Assembly (NCBI RefSeq): GCF_028768465.1
Contig: NZ_CP118225.1
Span: 4,383,001-4,447,000, forward strand
Origin: Rhodopirellula sp. P2
GTDB lineage: Bacteria > Planctomycetota > Planctomycetia > Pirellulales > Pirellulaceae
Direction: 5' to 3'
DNA: 64,000 nucleotides
In this document: one piece after another, positions 36,230-45,105 of the stretch
Layout of the letters: each line of letters opens with the position of its first letter
How positions within the stretch are numbered: position 1 is the first letter of the stretch
The notes under the pieces: model-generated
The model's input: the letters and a program-made list of their open reading frames with translations, nothing else
Told to the model about the DNA's origin: nothing
Database searches by the model: none
Program-made: the position numbers and the translations under genes

Positions 36230-36769
36230 TCAAGCGTGCCGGCGTTGTGCCATCTCAAAATGGTGTTTCACGGCGCGGCCGCTGATGGTGGTCTTTTCCA
36301 GCAGCTCTTTTGTGATTGCTCGGATGGCGTCCACGTTGGCCTCGTCGTGGAGAATGTGTTCCGTTTTCGCGAGCATGCGTTTGAGCAAGGTTTCGTGTTG
36401 TCGCTCGGTGGCGGCTCGGGTGCACAAGCGAGCCGAAACGTCCCGTAGATCCTGGGAGGCCCCAGCTTGGCAGTAGACACCGGTGAAGCGAGCCTCGGAC
36501 ACCATTCCCGCCAGCAACACCAACACGTCGTCCTCGAGCTGGTCCTTGCTGCCTTTGGAGCGGCCTTTTTTGATCTCGCACGTGCCCAGCCGCGACCCAC
36601 CGAACTGCAATTTACCGGGAGCGATCGTGACTTTCTGAACGCTGCGTCCAACCGCGAGCGCCATCACAGCGTGCCCGGCCTCATGAAAGGCGGTCGCGAT
36701 GAGTTCCTTGGTGGCCGCCGGGATGGGGCTGGGGGCCGCCGATTCAGAGTTGGTTTCGCGAGAATTCAT
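36230..36769 (-). CDS. stand-alone M41 (FtsH-type) peptidase domain
   Basis: The 179-residue protein corresponds only to the FtsH peptidase domain. AFHEAGHAVMALAV carries the zinc motif HEAGH; CQAGASQDLRDVSARLCTRA matches the GASNDL block whose Asp is the third zinc ligand. LLAGMVSEARFTG matches GGRAAEEL-like text, and the end KELLEKTTISGRAV matches the FtsH C-terminal helices. There is no AAA+ domain and no membrane helix. It therefore lacks the unfolding motor and must act on small or unfolded substrates, with a partner ATPase, or in another role. ATG 36769 preferred to GTG 36772. Confidence 0.85.
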   Translation of the reverse strand: MNSRETNSESAAPSPIPAATKELIATAFHEAGHAVMALAVGRSVQKVTIAPGKLQFGGSRLGTCEIKKGRSKGSKDQLEDDVLVLLAGMVSEARFTGVYCQAGASQDLRDVSARLCTRAATERQHETLLKRMLAKTEHILHDEANVDAIRAITKELLEKTTISGRAVKHHFEMAQRRHA

Positions 36770-37150
36770 CACGGCAGTCTAGGTCAGAATAACAATCCCG
36801 GCGATCGCGGGCGGACGAGTGGCGGGACTTCGGACCAGGGCAACCCAGATCCTTCATTTTTAGTTTGTCGGTTACTGAATCGACAATTGTCATCTGTCAA
36901 AACATCAATCCGAAGCGCGAGCGAGGCAGTGAACAGGAAATCCCTGCTCTCGCGTCGGGGGCGTATCATACCAACTTCGTTTTCTTGGTGATCACTGGGA
37001 ACAACGGCCACGTGTTGGTACAGGTTGACAGCTGCTGCCCACCAGCACAGCAAGTTCTTGTTAAAATGTTTGGTCAGGGAACCCGGTATTTGTCGTTTGG
37101 TTTTTGTCTGTTCGGTCGCTCCCATCCTTTTCCCCACTCCGAAATTTGCC
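36770..37150. other. 381-base spacer without a supported gene
   Basis: The spacer separates the divergent M41-type gene and the Tat-exported dehydrogenase. It holds the short arms GCGAGCGAGGCAGTG and CTGCTCTCGCG (36918-36956), which can pair partly. There is no strong gene candidate. An in-frame extension of the downstream gene to 37025 is open but lacks a plausible start signal compared with ATG 37151. Confidence 0.4.
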
Positions 37151-38509
37151 ATGGAACGTCGCTCCTTTCTAGCTGCCAGCGCTGCCGCTGCCACCGTTGC
37201 TGCCACCCACGCCAAGTCGGCTTCGGCCGATGAAAGCCGTCGTCCTCGACGCGTCGCCTTGATCGGGTGCGGTTGGTATGGCAAGTGCGATTTGCTGCAG
37301 TTGCTCAACATCGAACCGGTCGAAGTGGTTTCGCTTTGCGACGTCGACCAAAAGCTACTCGATGAGTGTGCGGACCTGATCGCCACCCGGCAGAAGTCGG
37401 GCAAGCGACCGGAGACTTTCACAAACTACGAGGTTCTGCTGGCCAAGAAGAATGCCGACATCGTGTTGGTCGCCACTCCCGATCACTGGCACGCTTTGGC
37501 GATGATCGCCGCGGTCGAATCCGGAGCAGACGTCTACGTGCAGAAGCCAACCGGCGTCGACACGTTGGAAAGCAAAGCGATGTTGGATGCGGCTCGGCGA
37601 ACGGGGCGGGTCGTGCAAGTCGGCACGCAACGTCGGAGCACACCGCACTTGATCGACGCCAAGAAGAACGTCGTCGACGCTGGTTTGCTGGGCAACGTCG
37701 CATTCGCCGAAGTGTGTTGTTACTACCACATGCGAGCGAACAAAAATCCACCGGCGATCGATCCACCGGCCCATTTTGATTATGAAGCCTGGACGGGGCC
37801 CGCGCCGATGCGTCCCTACACGGAACTGACTCACCCGAGAAAGTGGCGAGCGTTCATGGAATACGGGAACGGCATTGTCGGGGACATGTGTGTGCACATG
37901 CTGGACTTGGTGCGCTGGCAACTGGATTTGGGATGGCCCAAACGGATCAGCAGCGTCGGTGGGATCATGGTCCAAAAGGATTCAATCGCCAACATCACCG
38001 ACACCCAAACCGCGACGTTTGACTTTGATGAGTTGGATGTGGTTTGGACCCATCGAAGTTGGGGCAGTGCTCCTGACCCAGAGTATCCCTGGGCCGCCAA
38101 AATCTATGGTGACAAGGGCACGTTGAAGTTGAGCGTGAACAAGTTCGAATTCGAACCACGCGGCGGTGGCAAGAAGATTTCCGGTGAAGCCGTGATTGAA
38201 ACGGATCAGTACCCGACCGATGTCACGGACAAAGAAAAGTGGTCATTGGAATTGCACGTCGCCTCCGCCATTCGTGGTCACATGCGAGACTTCCTCGATG
38301 CCATCGACAACCGCACGAAACCGGTGGCAGACATCGAGCAAGGTCATATCAGCAGCGCGTCGTGCTTCATGGCAAACGTGGCCATGGAACTTGGTCGAAC
38401 ACTTGAGTTCGATCCCGAAACTCACTCGATTGTCGGTGATGATGAAGCGACTCAAAAACTGAAGAGAAGCTATCGGTCTCCTTACCAGCACCCGGCTGAT
38501 CGAGCGTAA
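37151..38509 (+). CDS. Tat-exported Gfo/Idh/MocA-family oxidoreductase
   Basis: The 452-residue product starts MERRSFLAASAAAATVAATH, a twin-arginine signal (RRSFL). Residues about 35-60 have VALIGCGWYGKCDLL (GxGxxG). DIVLVATPDHWHALAMIAAV and VYVQKPTGV (the QKP variant of EKP) follow, and then the C-terminal beta-sheet domain with EVCCYYHMRANKNPPA and HMLDLVRWQLDLGWPKRISSVGG. Exported members of this family are common in planctomycetes and bind NAD(P) cofactors before Tat export. Substrate not predictable, probably sugars. Confidence 0.9.
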   Translation: MERRSFLAASAAAATVAATHAKSASADESRRPRRVALIGCGWYGKCDLLQLLNIEPVEVVSLCDVDQKLLDECADLIATRQKSGKRPETFTNYEVLLAKKNADIVLVATPDHWHALAMIAAVESGADVYVQKPTGVDTLESKAMLDAARRTGRVVQVGTQRRSTPHLIDAKKNVVDAGLLGNVAFAEVCCYYHMRANKNPPAIDPPAHFDYEAWTGPAPMRPYTELTHPRKWRAFMEYGNGIVGDMCVHMLDLVRWQLDLGWPKRISSVGGIMVQKDSIANITDTQTATFDFDELDVVWTHRSWGSAPDPEYPWAAKIYGDKGTLKLSVNKFEFEPRGGGKKISGEAVIETDQYPTDVTDKEKWSLELHVASAIRGHMRDFLDAIDNRTKPVADIEQGHISSASCFMANVAMELGRTLEFDPETHSIVGDDEATQKLKRSYRSPYQHPADRA

Positions 38510-38976
38510 TCTTCCAGGGACAGGACACTGGCTGGCACCTTCTGGCATTCTGGTAGGCACCGTCCGGCAGCGAGGGAATCGGGGGAAATTGCTGTTCGGG
38601 CGGTTCATCAATCCGGGGCCTGACGACCCCGGCAATGGATGTGTCGACCCTTCGGGCCTGCCGCCGCTCGGCGGCTTGTTGAGCGAAGGTGGTGACGACC
38701 GAGACCTCGGGTTAAAAACCCGAGGCTGACAACTGTCACCGCTCCGCGGTTGTTGTCGCCACCCAAAATCGCACAACCAGTCGCGGAGCGACGGCAGCCG
38801 AAAGCCTTGGGTTTCAACCCAAGGTCACCTGCCGACAGCCAAGTCCCCAAGTCGCGGAGCGACGACAGTTGTTTGCCGCTCCGTCCGATCGAGCCAGGAA
38901 ATGGCTTGGCACCTTGCGGACATGACTGACAACAGACGCAAGAGCTGCGAGATCGCTGCTCATGGCTGCTTCGGAA
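38510..38976. repeat. intergenic hairpin-repeat block
   Basis: This 467-base spacer has no supported gene. It contains CCTCGGGTT (38705) pairing with AACCCGAGG (to 38725) across three bases, and CCTTGGGTT (38805) pairing with AACCCAAGG (to 38824). Flanking both are GTCGCGGAGCGACGGCAG and GTCGCGGAGCGACGACAGTT, and the reverse form AACTGTCACCGCTCCGCGGT at 38731. The arrangement is a small nested array of palindromic modules of the type scattered through such genomes. Confidence 0.65.
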
Positions 38977-39345
38977 TCAGGCCGGTGCTATGTCCGACCA
39001 AACGGCGAATTCGTTGCCCGAGGGTTCGGTGAAGTGAAACCGGCGACCGCCGGGGAACGCAAAAATCTCTTGAACGATCTGGCCGCCACAGGCTTGCACC
39101 TTGGTCTGCGTGGCCTCCAGGTCATCGCTGTAGAACACGACCAACGCGGATCCATTGGCGGTCGTGGATGACTTGTCCGATTGATAGAACCCGCCGTCCA
39201 ATCCCGCTGCTTTGTCGAACGCAGTGTATTGCGGCCCGTAGTCGGTGAACTTCCAAGCAAAGCAGGATTGAAAAAAAGCTTTGGTCGCGGCCAGATCCTG
39301 GGCGGGGAGCTCCAGGTAGTTGATCAATTCGTGTTGGTTGGACAT
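38977..39345 (-). CDS. VOC-superfamily (glyoxalase-like) protein
   Basis: The 122-residue protein opens with ELINYLELPAQDLAATKAFF, the first beta-alpha-beta module of VOC enzymes, and continues YGPQYTAFDKAAGLDGGFY. The second module is ALVVFYSDDLEATQTKVQA and the end GGRRFHFTEPSGNEFAVWSD carries the usual metal-binding Glu region and PSGN loop. Metal-dependent isomerase, dioxygenase or antibiotic-binding roles are known for the family; no specific one can be inferred. Cytosolic. Confidence 0.88.
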   Translation of the reverse strand: MSNQHELINYLELPAQDLAATKAFFQSCFAWKFTDYGPQYTAFDKAAGLDGGFYQSDKSSTTANGSALVVFYSDDLEATQTKVQACGGQIVQEIFAFPGGRRFHFTEPSGNEFAVWSDIAPA

Positions 39346-39420
39346 TCAGAATCCTAAGTCGTGGGATTGGGATGGCCCCGCGACTTTACCAGGTTGATTC
39401 GTCGGCCGCCCATGGCGGAT

Positions 39421-42396
39421 TCATTCGACTTGCATCAAATACGAAATCAGGTCGGCCAAAGCTTGCGGAGTCAGTTGTTCTTCCAAGCCTTCGGGCATGA
39501 TCGACATGCCAGTGCTTTGAAGCAGCTCAATGTCAACGCGGAGCAATTCGTCTTTGGCGGATTCAGCTCGCTGCAGCGTGATCGACGTCGCGGATTCATC
39601 CGTGATCATGCCGGTCAGAGTGCGTCCATTCACATCCAAGGCGACGTAGTTCAGGTACTGCGGATTCACCTCGCGGTTGGGATCCAGGACATTGGTGAGG
39701 ATGAAGTCGGCTCCGCGAGCCTTCACAGTCGCCAAGTTCGGGCCGATCTCGTGGCCGTGATTTTCCAGCCGATGACAATTGGAACATTGCGTTGTGAAGA
39801 GTTTTCGGCCTCGAACGACATCGCCCTCTTTTTGCAACGCGATTTGATAGGCATTCACGACTTCTTCACGATTCTTGGAGCCGCTGGATTCCAGCAGTTG
39901 ATTCCCAAGGTCGCGAATGGTTGAGTCGTTGGATTTGGCAGCGACCTGCAAGCGAGAGCGGGACACTTCGCTGATCGGAATGTCGCCAGCGACGATTGCA
40001 CTGAGCAAGGCTTTCAAGCGATCGGGGCGTGAGAACAGGATCTCGCTGGCCGTTTCGCGAAGGCTCGGGCTGAGACCGCTCCATTGTCCAAGCAGCGTGG
40101 TCGTGATCTCACTGGAATCGAATCGTCCCCATGTCATCATCGCGGCGCGTTGGACTTCGATTGGTTGTCGACTGTCGATCAATGGTGGCAGGACGTTCGA
40201 GATGCGTTGTGGACCCGCATAACGAAGGTTGGCGATGGCAGACGCACGAACGTTGACGGAAGCGGAGTCATCGGTTGCGACCTGTTCCAACGTCGCCAGC
40301 ATCTGCTGCATCTTGTCATCGATGCTGGTCAGTTCGCCCGCAGATGCGAGGCGGTGCAGAACGCTTCCTGACCGAGAGCGTGATTGCAGTAATTGGCCCA
40401 GGATTGGAAGAGCGAAGCTGCCTTCTGATGGCGAGAGATCCGAGACAGCGGCGAGCGCAAGTCGAATCTCCGTCTCGTCGTCTTGTTGGCCGACTTGAGA
40501 TGCCAGTCGGGTCAGGAAACCATCCAGACGAGTGTCAAAGGGCGGCGTGAGCAAGGCGGCGAAGAGCCTGCCTGCCCCTGTGCCGAGCGAACTCTGAACT
40601 GCTGTTTGCATCCAACGATCAGTGGGGGGGTGCCGGATGATCGCTGCCAAAATTTCGGTTTTGTCGAGTCCTGGAACTGAGCCGGCGGTGAAGGCCAGTT
40701 GATAGCGAACCTCAATGGATGGATCGTCTGCGAGCGTGGTCAGCTTTGTCCGTAAGTCTTCGCTGGCGTCGACGTTTTCAGCCAATCGTATCGCGAACCG
40801 CCGCAACGCGGGTTCAGGGGCGTCGAGACACAAAAGAATGGTTTCTGAGTTCAGTTGTCCTAGTCCATCCAAAACCGCCAGTGCGTGCAAACGCCCGAGC
40901 GGAGACACCGATTCGCTGGCCAATTGACGAAGTGATTGAGTGGCCTGGGATTGTCGTTCGATCAACAGTCGGGCCGCCGTTTCGCGTTGCCAAGCGTTGG
41001 GGTGAGCGAGGGTTTGAACCAACTCCGCGTCGGTTGACGCGTTCAAATTTGGCGTCGGTCGGTGTTGATAGTTTTCAGGAATCAGACGGTACAGACGGCC
41101 TCGGTCACGTCCGGAGGTCAGGTCCAAGTGCTGCTTGATTTCAGCAGGCAGACTCTTGGGGTGTTCAATGACCTCGCGGCAGACATCGATGATGTGCAGC
41201 GATCCGTCGGGGGCGTTGGCGAACTGGGCGGGCCGAAACCAAATGTCGGTGGAGGTGACCAGTTCACTGTTGGTGTCGACTCGTTTTCCGACCCATTTCA
41301 GTCCATCGGGTTGGAGTCGTTTGCGGTGAATCAGGTTGCTGCCAACGTCCCCGATGATCGCCATCCCTTGGAACGATTCCGGCCAAGCATCGCCGCGCAC
41401 GATGGTCACGCCGGTAGCGCCGGTGAAGTATCCGGCCGCTCGGCCGCCACCTTCAATGGGACCGCGAGCTTTGCCGCTGACTCGCAATCGGGTGCGGACA
41501 ATCCTCCAGGGTTCGACGGGACTGGTTCGAAACACTTCGGCTTGTGGCCCATCTTCGGCGATGGAAATTCGCGCCGGTGCAGGTTGAAGCAACGGGTTGC
41601 GACCGAGGTAGCGGTCTTCGTACATGACTTGCTGAAGATGATCGCTGTTGGAGGAAACGAACTTGCGCCCCCAATCGTCGAACCCCATGCCGTGTTGGGC
41701 GGCGCCGCTGGTCAATTCGAATTCGCCAGTGCGAGGGTCCAACGCGATGTCGCGGCCGCGGACATTGATGGCGTCCGATTCTGGTTGTTGTGGTCGCCGG
41801 ATCATACCGCCAGTGCTGCTGCAAGCGATGTGAATGCGGTTGTCGAGGCCCCATCGAAACGAGTTCATGAGTCCTTGGACATTGGAGGTGCCAAATCCAG
41901 TCAGGATGGTTTCACGTTGATCTGCTTTGCCATCCCCGTCGGTATCACGAAGGTAGTACAGGTTGGGAGCGTCGCCGACGAACAGCCCACCATTCCAAGG
42001 GAACAGACCGGTGGGCCAGAGCAGACCGTCGGCGAAAATGGTGCTGCGGTCGTAGACTCCATCATGGTCCGTATCAACCAAGTGAGAGATTCGCGAGATA
42101 CCCTCGTCGCGATCTTCGCTGTAGCCGCGCATTTCGCAGACGAACAAGGACCCATCCGCGGCCCATTCCATGGCCACGGGGCTGGTCACCAACGGTTCGC
42201 TGGCGATCAACTGAATTTGAAAGCCACCGGCGACTTGAAAGTCCGCAAGTGTTTCCGAAGGCGGGGTGGCTGGGACGCGAGGAAGCTCCGCGGCATAGTC
42301 CTCCTCGGCGACACCGATTCGAAATCCCAGCGTCAGCAGGAGGGATAGGCCGACGACGATGCTGCTTGTTGGCGAGTTGCGTGTGATCGACTTCAT
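39421..42396 (-). CDS. PVC-type haem-binding protein (dehydrogenase propeller, HEAT repeats, cytochrome c)
   Basis: The 991-residue exported protein has a signal peptide (SSIVVGLSLLLTLGFRIGVA). Residues about 50-430 form a sorbosone dehydrogenase-like beta-propeller (VAMEWAADGSLFVCEMRGY, DTDHDGVYDRSTIFADGLLW, DTDGDGKADQRETILTGFGT). A helical region of HEAT-like repeats (about 440-860) follows, and a C-terminal cytochrome c with CSNCHRLENHGHEIGP; a distal Met candidate lies in MSIMPEG. This layout is characteristic of Planctomycetes-Verrucomicrobia-Chlamydiae, where it is thought to oxidise sugars. Its start overlaps the ceramidase-like gene stop (ATGA). Confidence 0.93.
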   Translation of the reverse strand: MKSITRNSPTSSIVVGLSLLLTLGFRIGVAEEDYAAELPRVPATPPSETLADFQVAGGFQIQLIASEPLVTSPVAMEWAADGSLFVCEMRGYSEDRDEGISRISHLVDTDHDGVYDRSTIFADGLLWPTGLFPWNGGLFVGDAPNLYYLRDTDGDGKADQRETILTGFGTSNVQGLMNSFRWGLDNRIHIACSSTGGMIRRPQQPESDAINVRGRDIALDPRTGEFELTSGAAQHGMGFDDWGRKFVSSNSDHLQQVMYEDRYLGRNPLLQPAPARISIAEDGPQAEVFRTSPVEPWRIVRTRLRVSGKARGPIEGGGRAAGYFTGATGVTIVRGDAWPESFQGMAIIGDVGSNLIHRKRLQPDGLKWVGKRVDTNSELVTSTDIWFRPAQFANAPDGSLHIIDVCREVIEHPKSLPAEIKQHLDLTSGRDRGRLYRLIPENYQHRPTPNLNASTDAELVQTLAHPNAWQRETAARLLIERQSQATQSLRQLASESVSPLGRLHALAVLDGLGQLNSETILLCLDAPEPALRRFAIRLAENVDASEDLRTKLTTLADDPSIEVRYQLAFTAGSVPGLDKTEILAAIIRHPPTDRWMQTAVQSSLGTGAGRLFAALLTPPFDTRLDGFLTRLASQVGQQDDETEIRLALAAVSDLSPSEGSFALPILGQLLQSRSRSGSVLHRLASAGELTSIDDKMQQMLATLEQVATDDSASVNVRASAIANLRYAGPQRISNVLPPLIDSRQPIEVQRAAMMTWGRFDSSEITTTLLGQWSGLSPSLRETASEILFSRPDRLKALLSAIVAGDIPISEVSRSRLQVAAKSNDSTIRDLGNQLLESSGSKNREEVVNAYQIALQKEGDVVRGRKLFTTQCSNCHRLENHGHEIGPNLATVKARGADFILTNVLDPNREVNPQYLNYVALDVNGRTLTGMITDESATSITLQRAESAKDELLRVDIELLQSTGMSIMPEGLEEQLTPQALADLISYLMQVE

Positions 42397-43883
42397 CGTG
42401 AGGGAACCTCGGCTGTCTCTTCTGCTGCGGACTCAACGGGCTGGTCGGATTCCAGCTGCTGTTCTTCTGGGACTTCAAGAAGGGTCCGCACGCCTTGCAT
42501 CAAAACGGATTCCACTTCGGGGGCCACCTTGGACGCTCGTGCGCTGGTTTCGTAACCGCCTTGTGAATAGGCCTCTGCGGTTCCGATGTAGCCTGGGCCG
42601 TAGTCGCCGTAGGCTGCCATGGCAACCTTGAGATCAGGACGCATGGCTTTGGCTGCCAATTGATATTCGACGAACAGTTCACCGGGCATGTGCAGCAGCC
42701 GAACGTCTCCGACCGAGAGGCAACTCAAATCGATTTTGTGTCCGTTCTGGCATCGCAGCAACCAAGCCAGGTCATCGGGACTGCCCCAGTAGTCGGTTGA
42801 ATTCCAGGACCGCAGTTTTTCGCGAAGCGCATCGGCGTCGAGGTGGGGCGCGGGCGGCAGAGCAACGGGCGCGAACGACCATCCGACATCGTTTGCCGAA
42901 AGGGCAAACTTTTCGGTGGACTGGGCAGCCGCTTCCATGGCGTCGGCCAAACGTTGAGCGAGGATCAGTCGGTTGGCGGGAGAGCCGTCGTTGTATTTGC
43001 CCGCGCCAATGTTCCCGCCGGCCCCATTGAAGTGGACGTGCATCACGTCGGGCCGGTCTTGGCCGCGAATGAATCGAGCCAACCCGGGAAAGTCGGGGCT
43101 GGGAACGCCGGTTCGGTAGTAGCTCTGTGGATGACAGGCGTAGTGCGTGATCACCGCGATGGCTTGGTCGCCATTGAAGAACGTCAGGGATGTCAGTTCG
43201 GGATCGATCGTGCCATCGGGTTCGGCTCGCAGTTTCGGATCACGACAGGCGGTGTAGCGGGTCGCGAAGACCTGGCCCGTTTCATCTTGAAGTCGACGGT
43301 TGGAAGCAATCTTTTTGACCTCTGCGGTTCCCCAACCTGCGTGAGTGACTTCTTTGGCACTGGCGATGCCCTCGGTGACCGCGTCGGTCAAACGGTTCAA
43401 AACTTCTCGGGCGAGCGAACTGTCGTAGGGTCCCAGGTCCGATTTGCCGGTGTCGTTGACGAGTTGTTCCGCGGAAAAATCACAGCGAGGTGCGTCGTGT
43501 TGATGCAAGGTGTGCACGGCGACTCGTTCGGGCGTCGTCCCGGCGGCTTTGGCCAGCCGGCTTCGGAATTGATCGTGCCCTTCGTTTCCAATTCCGATCC
43601 AATCAACGGCACACAGCACGATCGGGGCATCCGCGCCGAGAATCACGATGCCGCGAGCCCGGAGCGTCATTTCTTCAACTCGTTTGACACGGTCGTACGC
43701 CATCATGGATCCGACCGGCGGCGTCGCGTCGACGTCAAATGTTGCCAATCGAATGTGATGAGGCTGGGGCTCCGACTCCGCCGTTTCTGTTTGGGCCAGG
43801 AGACTGTTGGGGATAACGATCGAGCCGACCAAGCACACAGTCAACAAGAAGGGAGCAAGTGGCTGGAACAGAAAACGAGACAT
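42393..43883 (-). CDS. neutral ceramidase-like exported protein
   Basis: From ATG 43883 the protein has 496 residues with a signal peptide (LAPFLLTVCLVGSIVIPNSL). The segment FDVDATPPVGSMMAYDRVKR and VLCAVDWIGIGNEGHDQFR resembles the N-terminal domain of neutral/alkaline non-lysosomal ceramidases; VAVHTLHQHDAPRCDFSA has the metal-binding HxH pattern and VITHYACHPQSYY further histidines. Many planctomycete proteins share only this N-terminal domain and have no proven ceramidase activity. It is coupled by ATGA to the PVC cytochrome gene, so the pair probably works outside the cytoplasm. Confidence 0.8.
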   Translation of the reverse strand: MSRFLFQPLAPFLLTVCLVGSIVIPNSLLAQTETAESEPQPHHIRLATFDVDATPPVGSMMAYDRVKRVEEMTLRARGIVILGADAPIVLCAVDWIGIGNEGHDQFRSRLAKAAGTTPERVAVHTLHQHDAPRCDFSAEQLVNDTGKSDLGPYDSSLAREVLNRLTDAVTEGIASAKEVTHAGWGTAEVKKIASNRRLQDETGQVFATRYTACRDPKLRAEPDGTIDPELTSLTFFNGDQAIAVITHYACHPQSYYRTGVPSPDFPGLARFIRGQDRPDVMHVHFNGAGGNIGAGKYNDGSPANRLILAQRLADAMEAAAQSTEKFALSANDVGWSFAPVALPPAPHLDADALREKLRSWNSTDYWGSPDDLAWLLRCQNGHKIDLSCLSVGDVRLLHMPGELFVEYQLAAKAMRPDLKVAMAAYGDYGPGYIGTAEAYSQGGYETSARASKVAPEVESVLMQGVRTLLEVPEEQQLESDQPVESAAEETAEVPSR

Positions 43884-44362
43884 CATGGTGGGGCTCCGGG
43901 CGAGTTACCAAGCACACGAAAAAAGACCAATGATGCTGGCGGTATGGTGGGCATCGCAGGAGATCTCATTCCAAGATCCTCGATGCAATGACGTTGCCAT
44001 ACCGTGCCAACGTGGTTGTGTCCATTCGAGATGGATGGCGATCAGGGGGGAGTTGTTGGTGGGAGTATCCGCTCGAGTGCGTCTTGCTGAGTTGATCAAG
44101 CGGACTGGCAATATGGTAGCAGATTGAAACCATGGTGATGGGTTGAGGAGGGCGATGGATGGCAGAGTCTCCCAACGTGACCTTTTGAGGCTCATCCGAC
44201 TAAAGCGTACTTTGCTTGATGGAGCGAGTAGAGAAGTAGTTCGAAGTATTCGCGATCACGAATGCCGTAGGATTGTCGTTGGACCGTTTTAATTGGCTCA
44301 TCCGACGGAAGGGTGCGCCCGAGGTTTTCAAGGCATGAGTTGGCGACGAAGTTGCCTCGATA
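43884..44362. repeat. spacer with two copies of a dispersed 12-mer
   Basis: No gene is supported here. GGCTCATCCGAC occurs at 44189-44200 (followed by TAAAGCGTAC) and at 44295-44306 (followed by GGAAGGGTGCG), and once more near 11409. The copies may be remains of longer repeats or gene ends. The stretch leads into the sulfatase relic. Confidence 0.4.
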
Positions 44363-44486
44363 CCACCTGAGCGGCCAAACATCCTGTTGATCCTTTGTGA
44401 TGATTTGGGGTACGCGGATGTGGGTTTCAACGCGGCGCACTTTGGCGTGCAGACCGATGTTGTGACTCCCCATCTGGACCAATTAT

Positions 44487-44609
44487 GCAGGTCGGCTGGA
44501 ATGATCGGGCACAACCATGTGAGCCGTTTGGGCGTTCGCCTGGCCTGCGCGTGAAAACCGTGGCTAACGCCAACGGCTCACATACCCGATGACACCTGCG
44601 TACCTGCTT
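44487..44609. repeat. 125 bp palindromic element, copy 2, inside sulfatase relic
   Basis: This copy runs from GCAGGTCGGCTGGAATGA to CGTACCTGCTT and differs from copy 1 mainly at the first two bases. It is bordered on both sides by TTA (44483-44485 and 44608-44610), which fits a short target duplication. It interrupts the sulfatase relic after codon Leu (TTA). No coding capacity. Confidence 0.85.
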
Positions 44610-44616
44610 AGCAACG

Positions 44617-44713
44617 CGTGAACAACAAGTGACGATGTTAGCGGTGTGGCGCAAGCCGCCCGGTGAGGAACCGGAGGGCTCGCGCCCTTCCGCTACGTCA
44701 CTTGTTGTTCACG
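44617..44713. repeat. 97 bp palindrome with perfect 18-nt inverted ends
   Basis: CGTGAACAACAAGTGACG (44617-44634) and CGTCACTTGTTGTTCACG (44696-44713) are exact inverted repeats. The interior is itself palindromic: TAGCGGTGTGGCGCAAGCC, then GCCCGGT-gagg-AACCGGA, then GGGCTCGCGCCCTTCCGCTA. TTAGCAACG lies directly to its left and TTAGCGAACG six bases to its right, resembling a target-site duplication of about nine bases. The element has no gene and fits a MITE-like or REP-like unit. Confidence 0.8.
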
Positions 44714-45040
44714 TGGTCCTTAGCGAACGAGGGGGTGATGTTCACTCAGGCGTATGTGTCGCATCCATGTTGTGGTCCGACCCGGATGGCATTGCTGTCG
44801 GGACGGATGCCACATTGTTTTGGTGGGCAGAAGAGCTGGATCGAGAATGGAATGCCGAAGTTCGAGCAGACGTTCCAATTGCGTTGATGACTCGGGAGAC
44901 GTGCAAGCCAACGATTCAGCGAGGCTGGTGAGCCTGGTTCACTTCACCAGTGGCTGCTGCATGCCTTGTTGGCTGATGCATGCAATGGTGCCCGATCGAG
45001 GTGATGGCACAAAAAGGGACGGCCCGATTGCCGCCCCGAA

Positions 45041-45063
45041 GAACAGTTGAATGACAACTGTTC
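45041..45063. repeat. nine-bp hairpin downstream of dehydrogenase gene
   Basis: GAACAGTTG (45041-45049), loop AATGA, CAACTGTTC (45055-45063). It lies 43 bases past the stop of the minus-strand dehydrogenase. No T-run follows on that strand, so termination is uncertain. Confidence 0.4.
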
Positions 45064-45105
45064 TGCTTTGATGTTGGAACTCAAATCAACGTTCGGAGAA
45101 CGCGA

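Larger units (their letters stand above)
44363..44887 (+). pseudogene. sulfatase remnant split by two palindromic elements
   Basis: Positions 44363-44485 encode PPERPNILLILCDDLGYADV and then a segment ending TPHLDQL, the N-terminus of a type I sulfatase. After 234 bases of repeats, 44720-44887 encodes LANEGVMFTQAYVSHPCCGP, then TRMALLSGR, the formylglycine-type active site (CxPxR), then GGQKSWIENGMPKFEQTF and a stop. CAA TTA at the left edge and TTA GCG AAC GAG at the right would join as Gln-Leu-Ala-Asn-Glu, so the break is in the middle of a once continuous gene. The distal two thirds are missing. Confidence 0.85.

Noticed and set aside
41062-42348. 428-residue plus-strand frame inside the PVC cytochrome gene
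   Set aside because: The opposite strand encodes recognisable propeller motifs; this frame has none.
45041-45063. Hairpin as terminator of the dehydrogenase gene
   Set aside because: No T-run follows on the transcribed strand, so it was listed only as a repeat.
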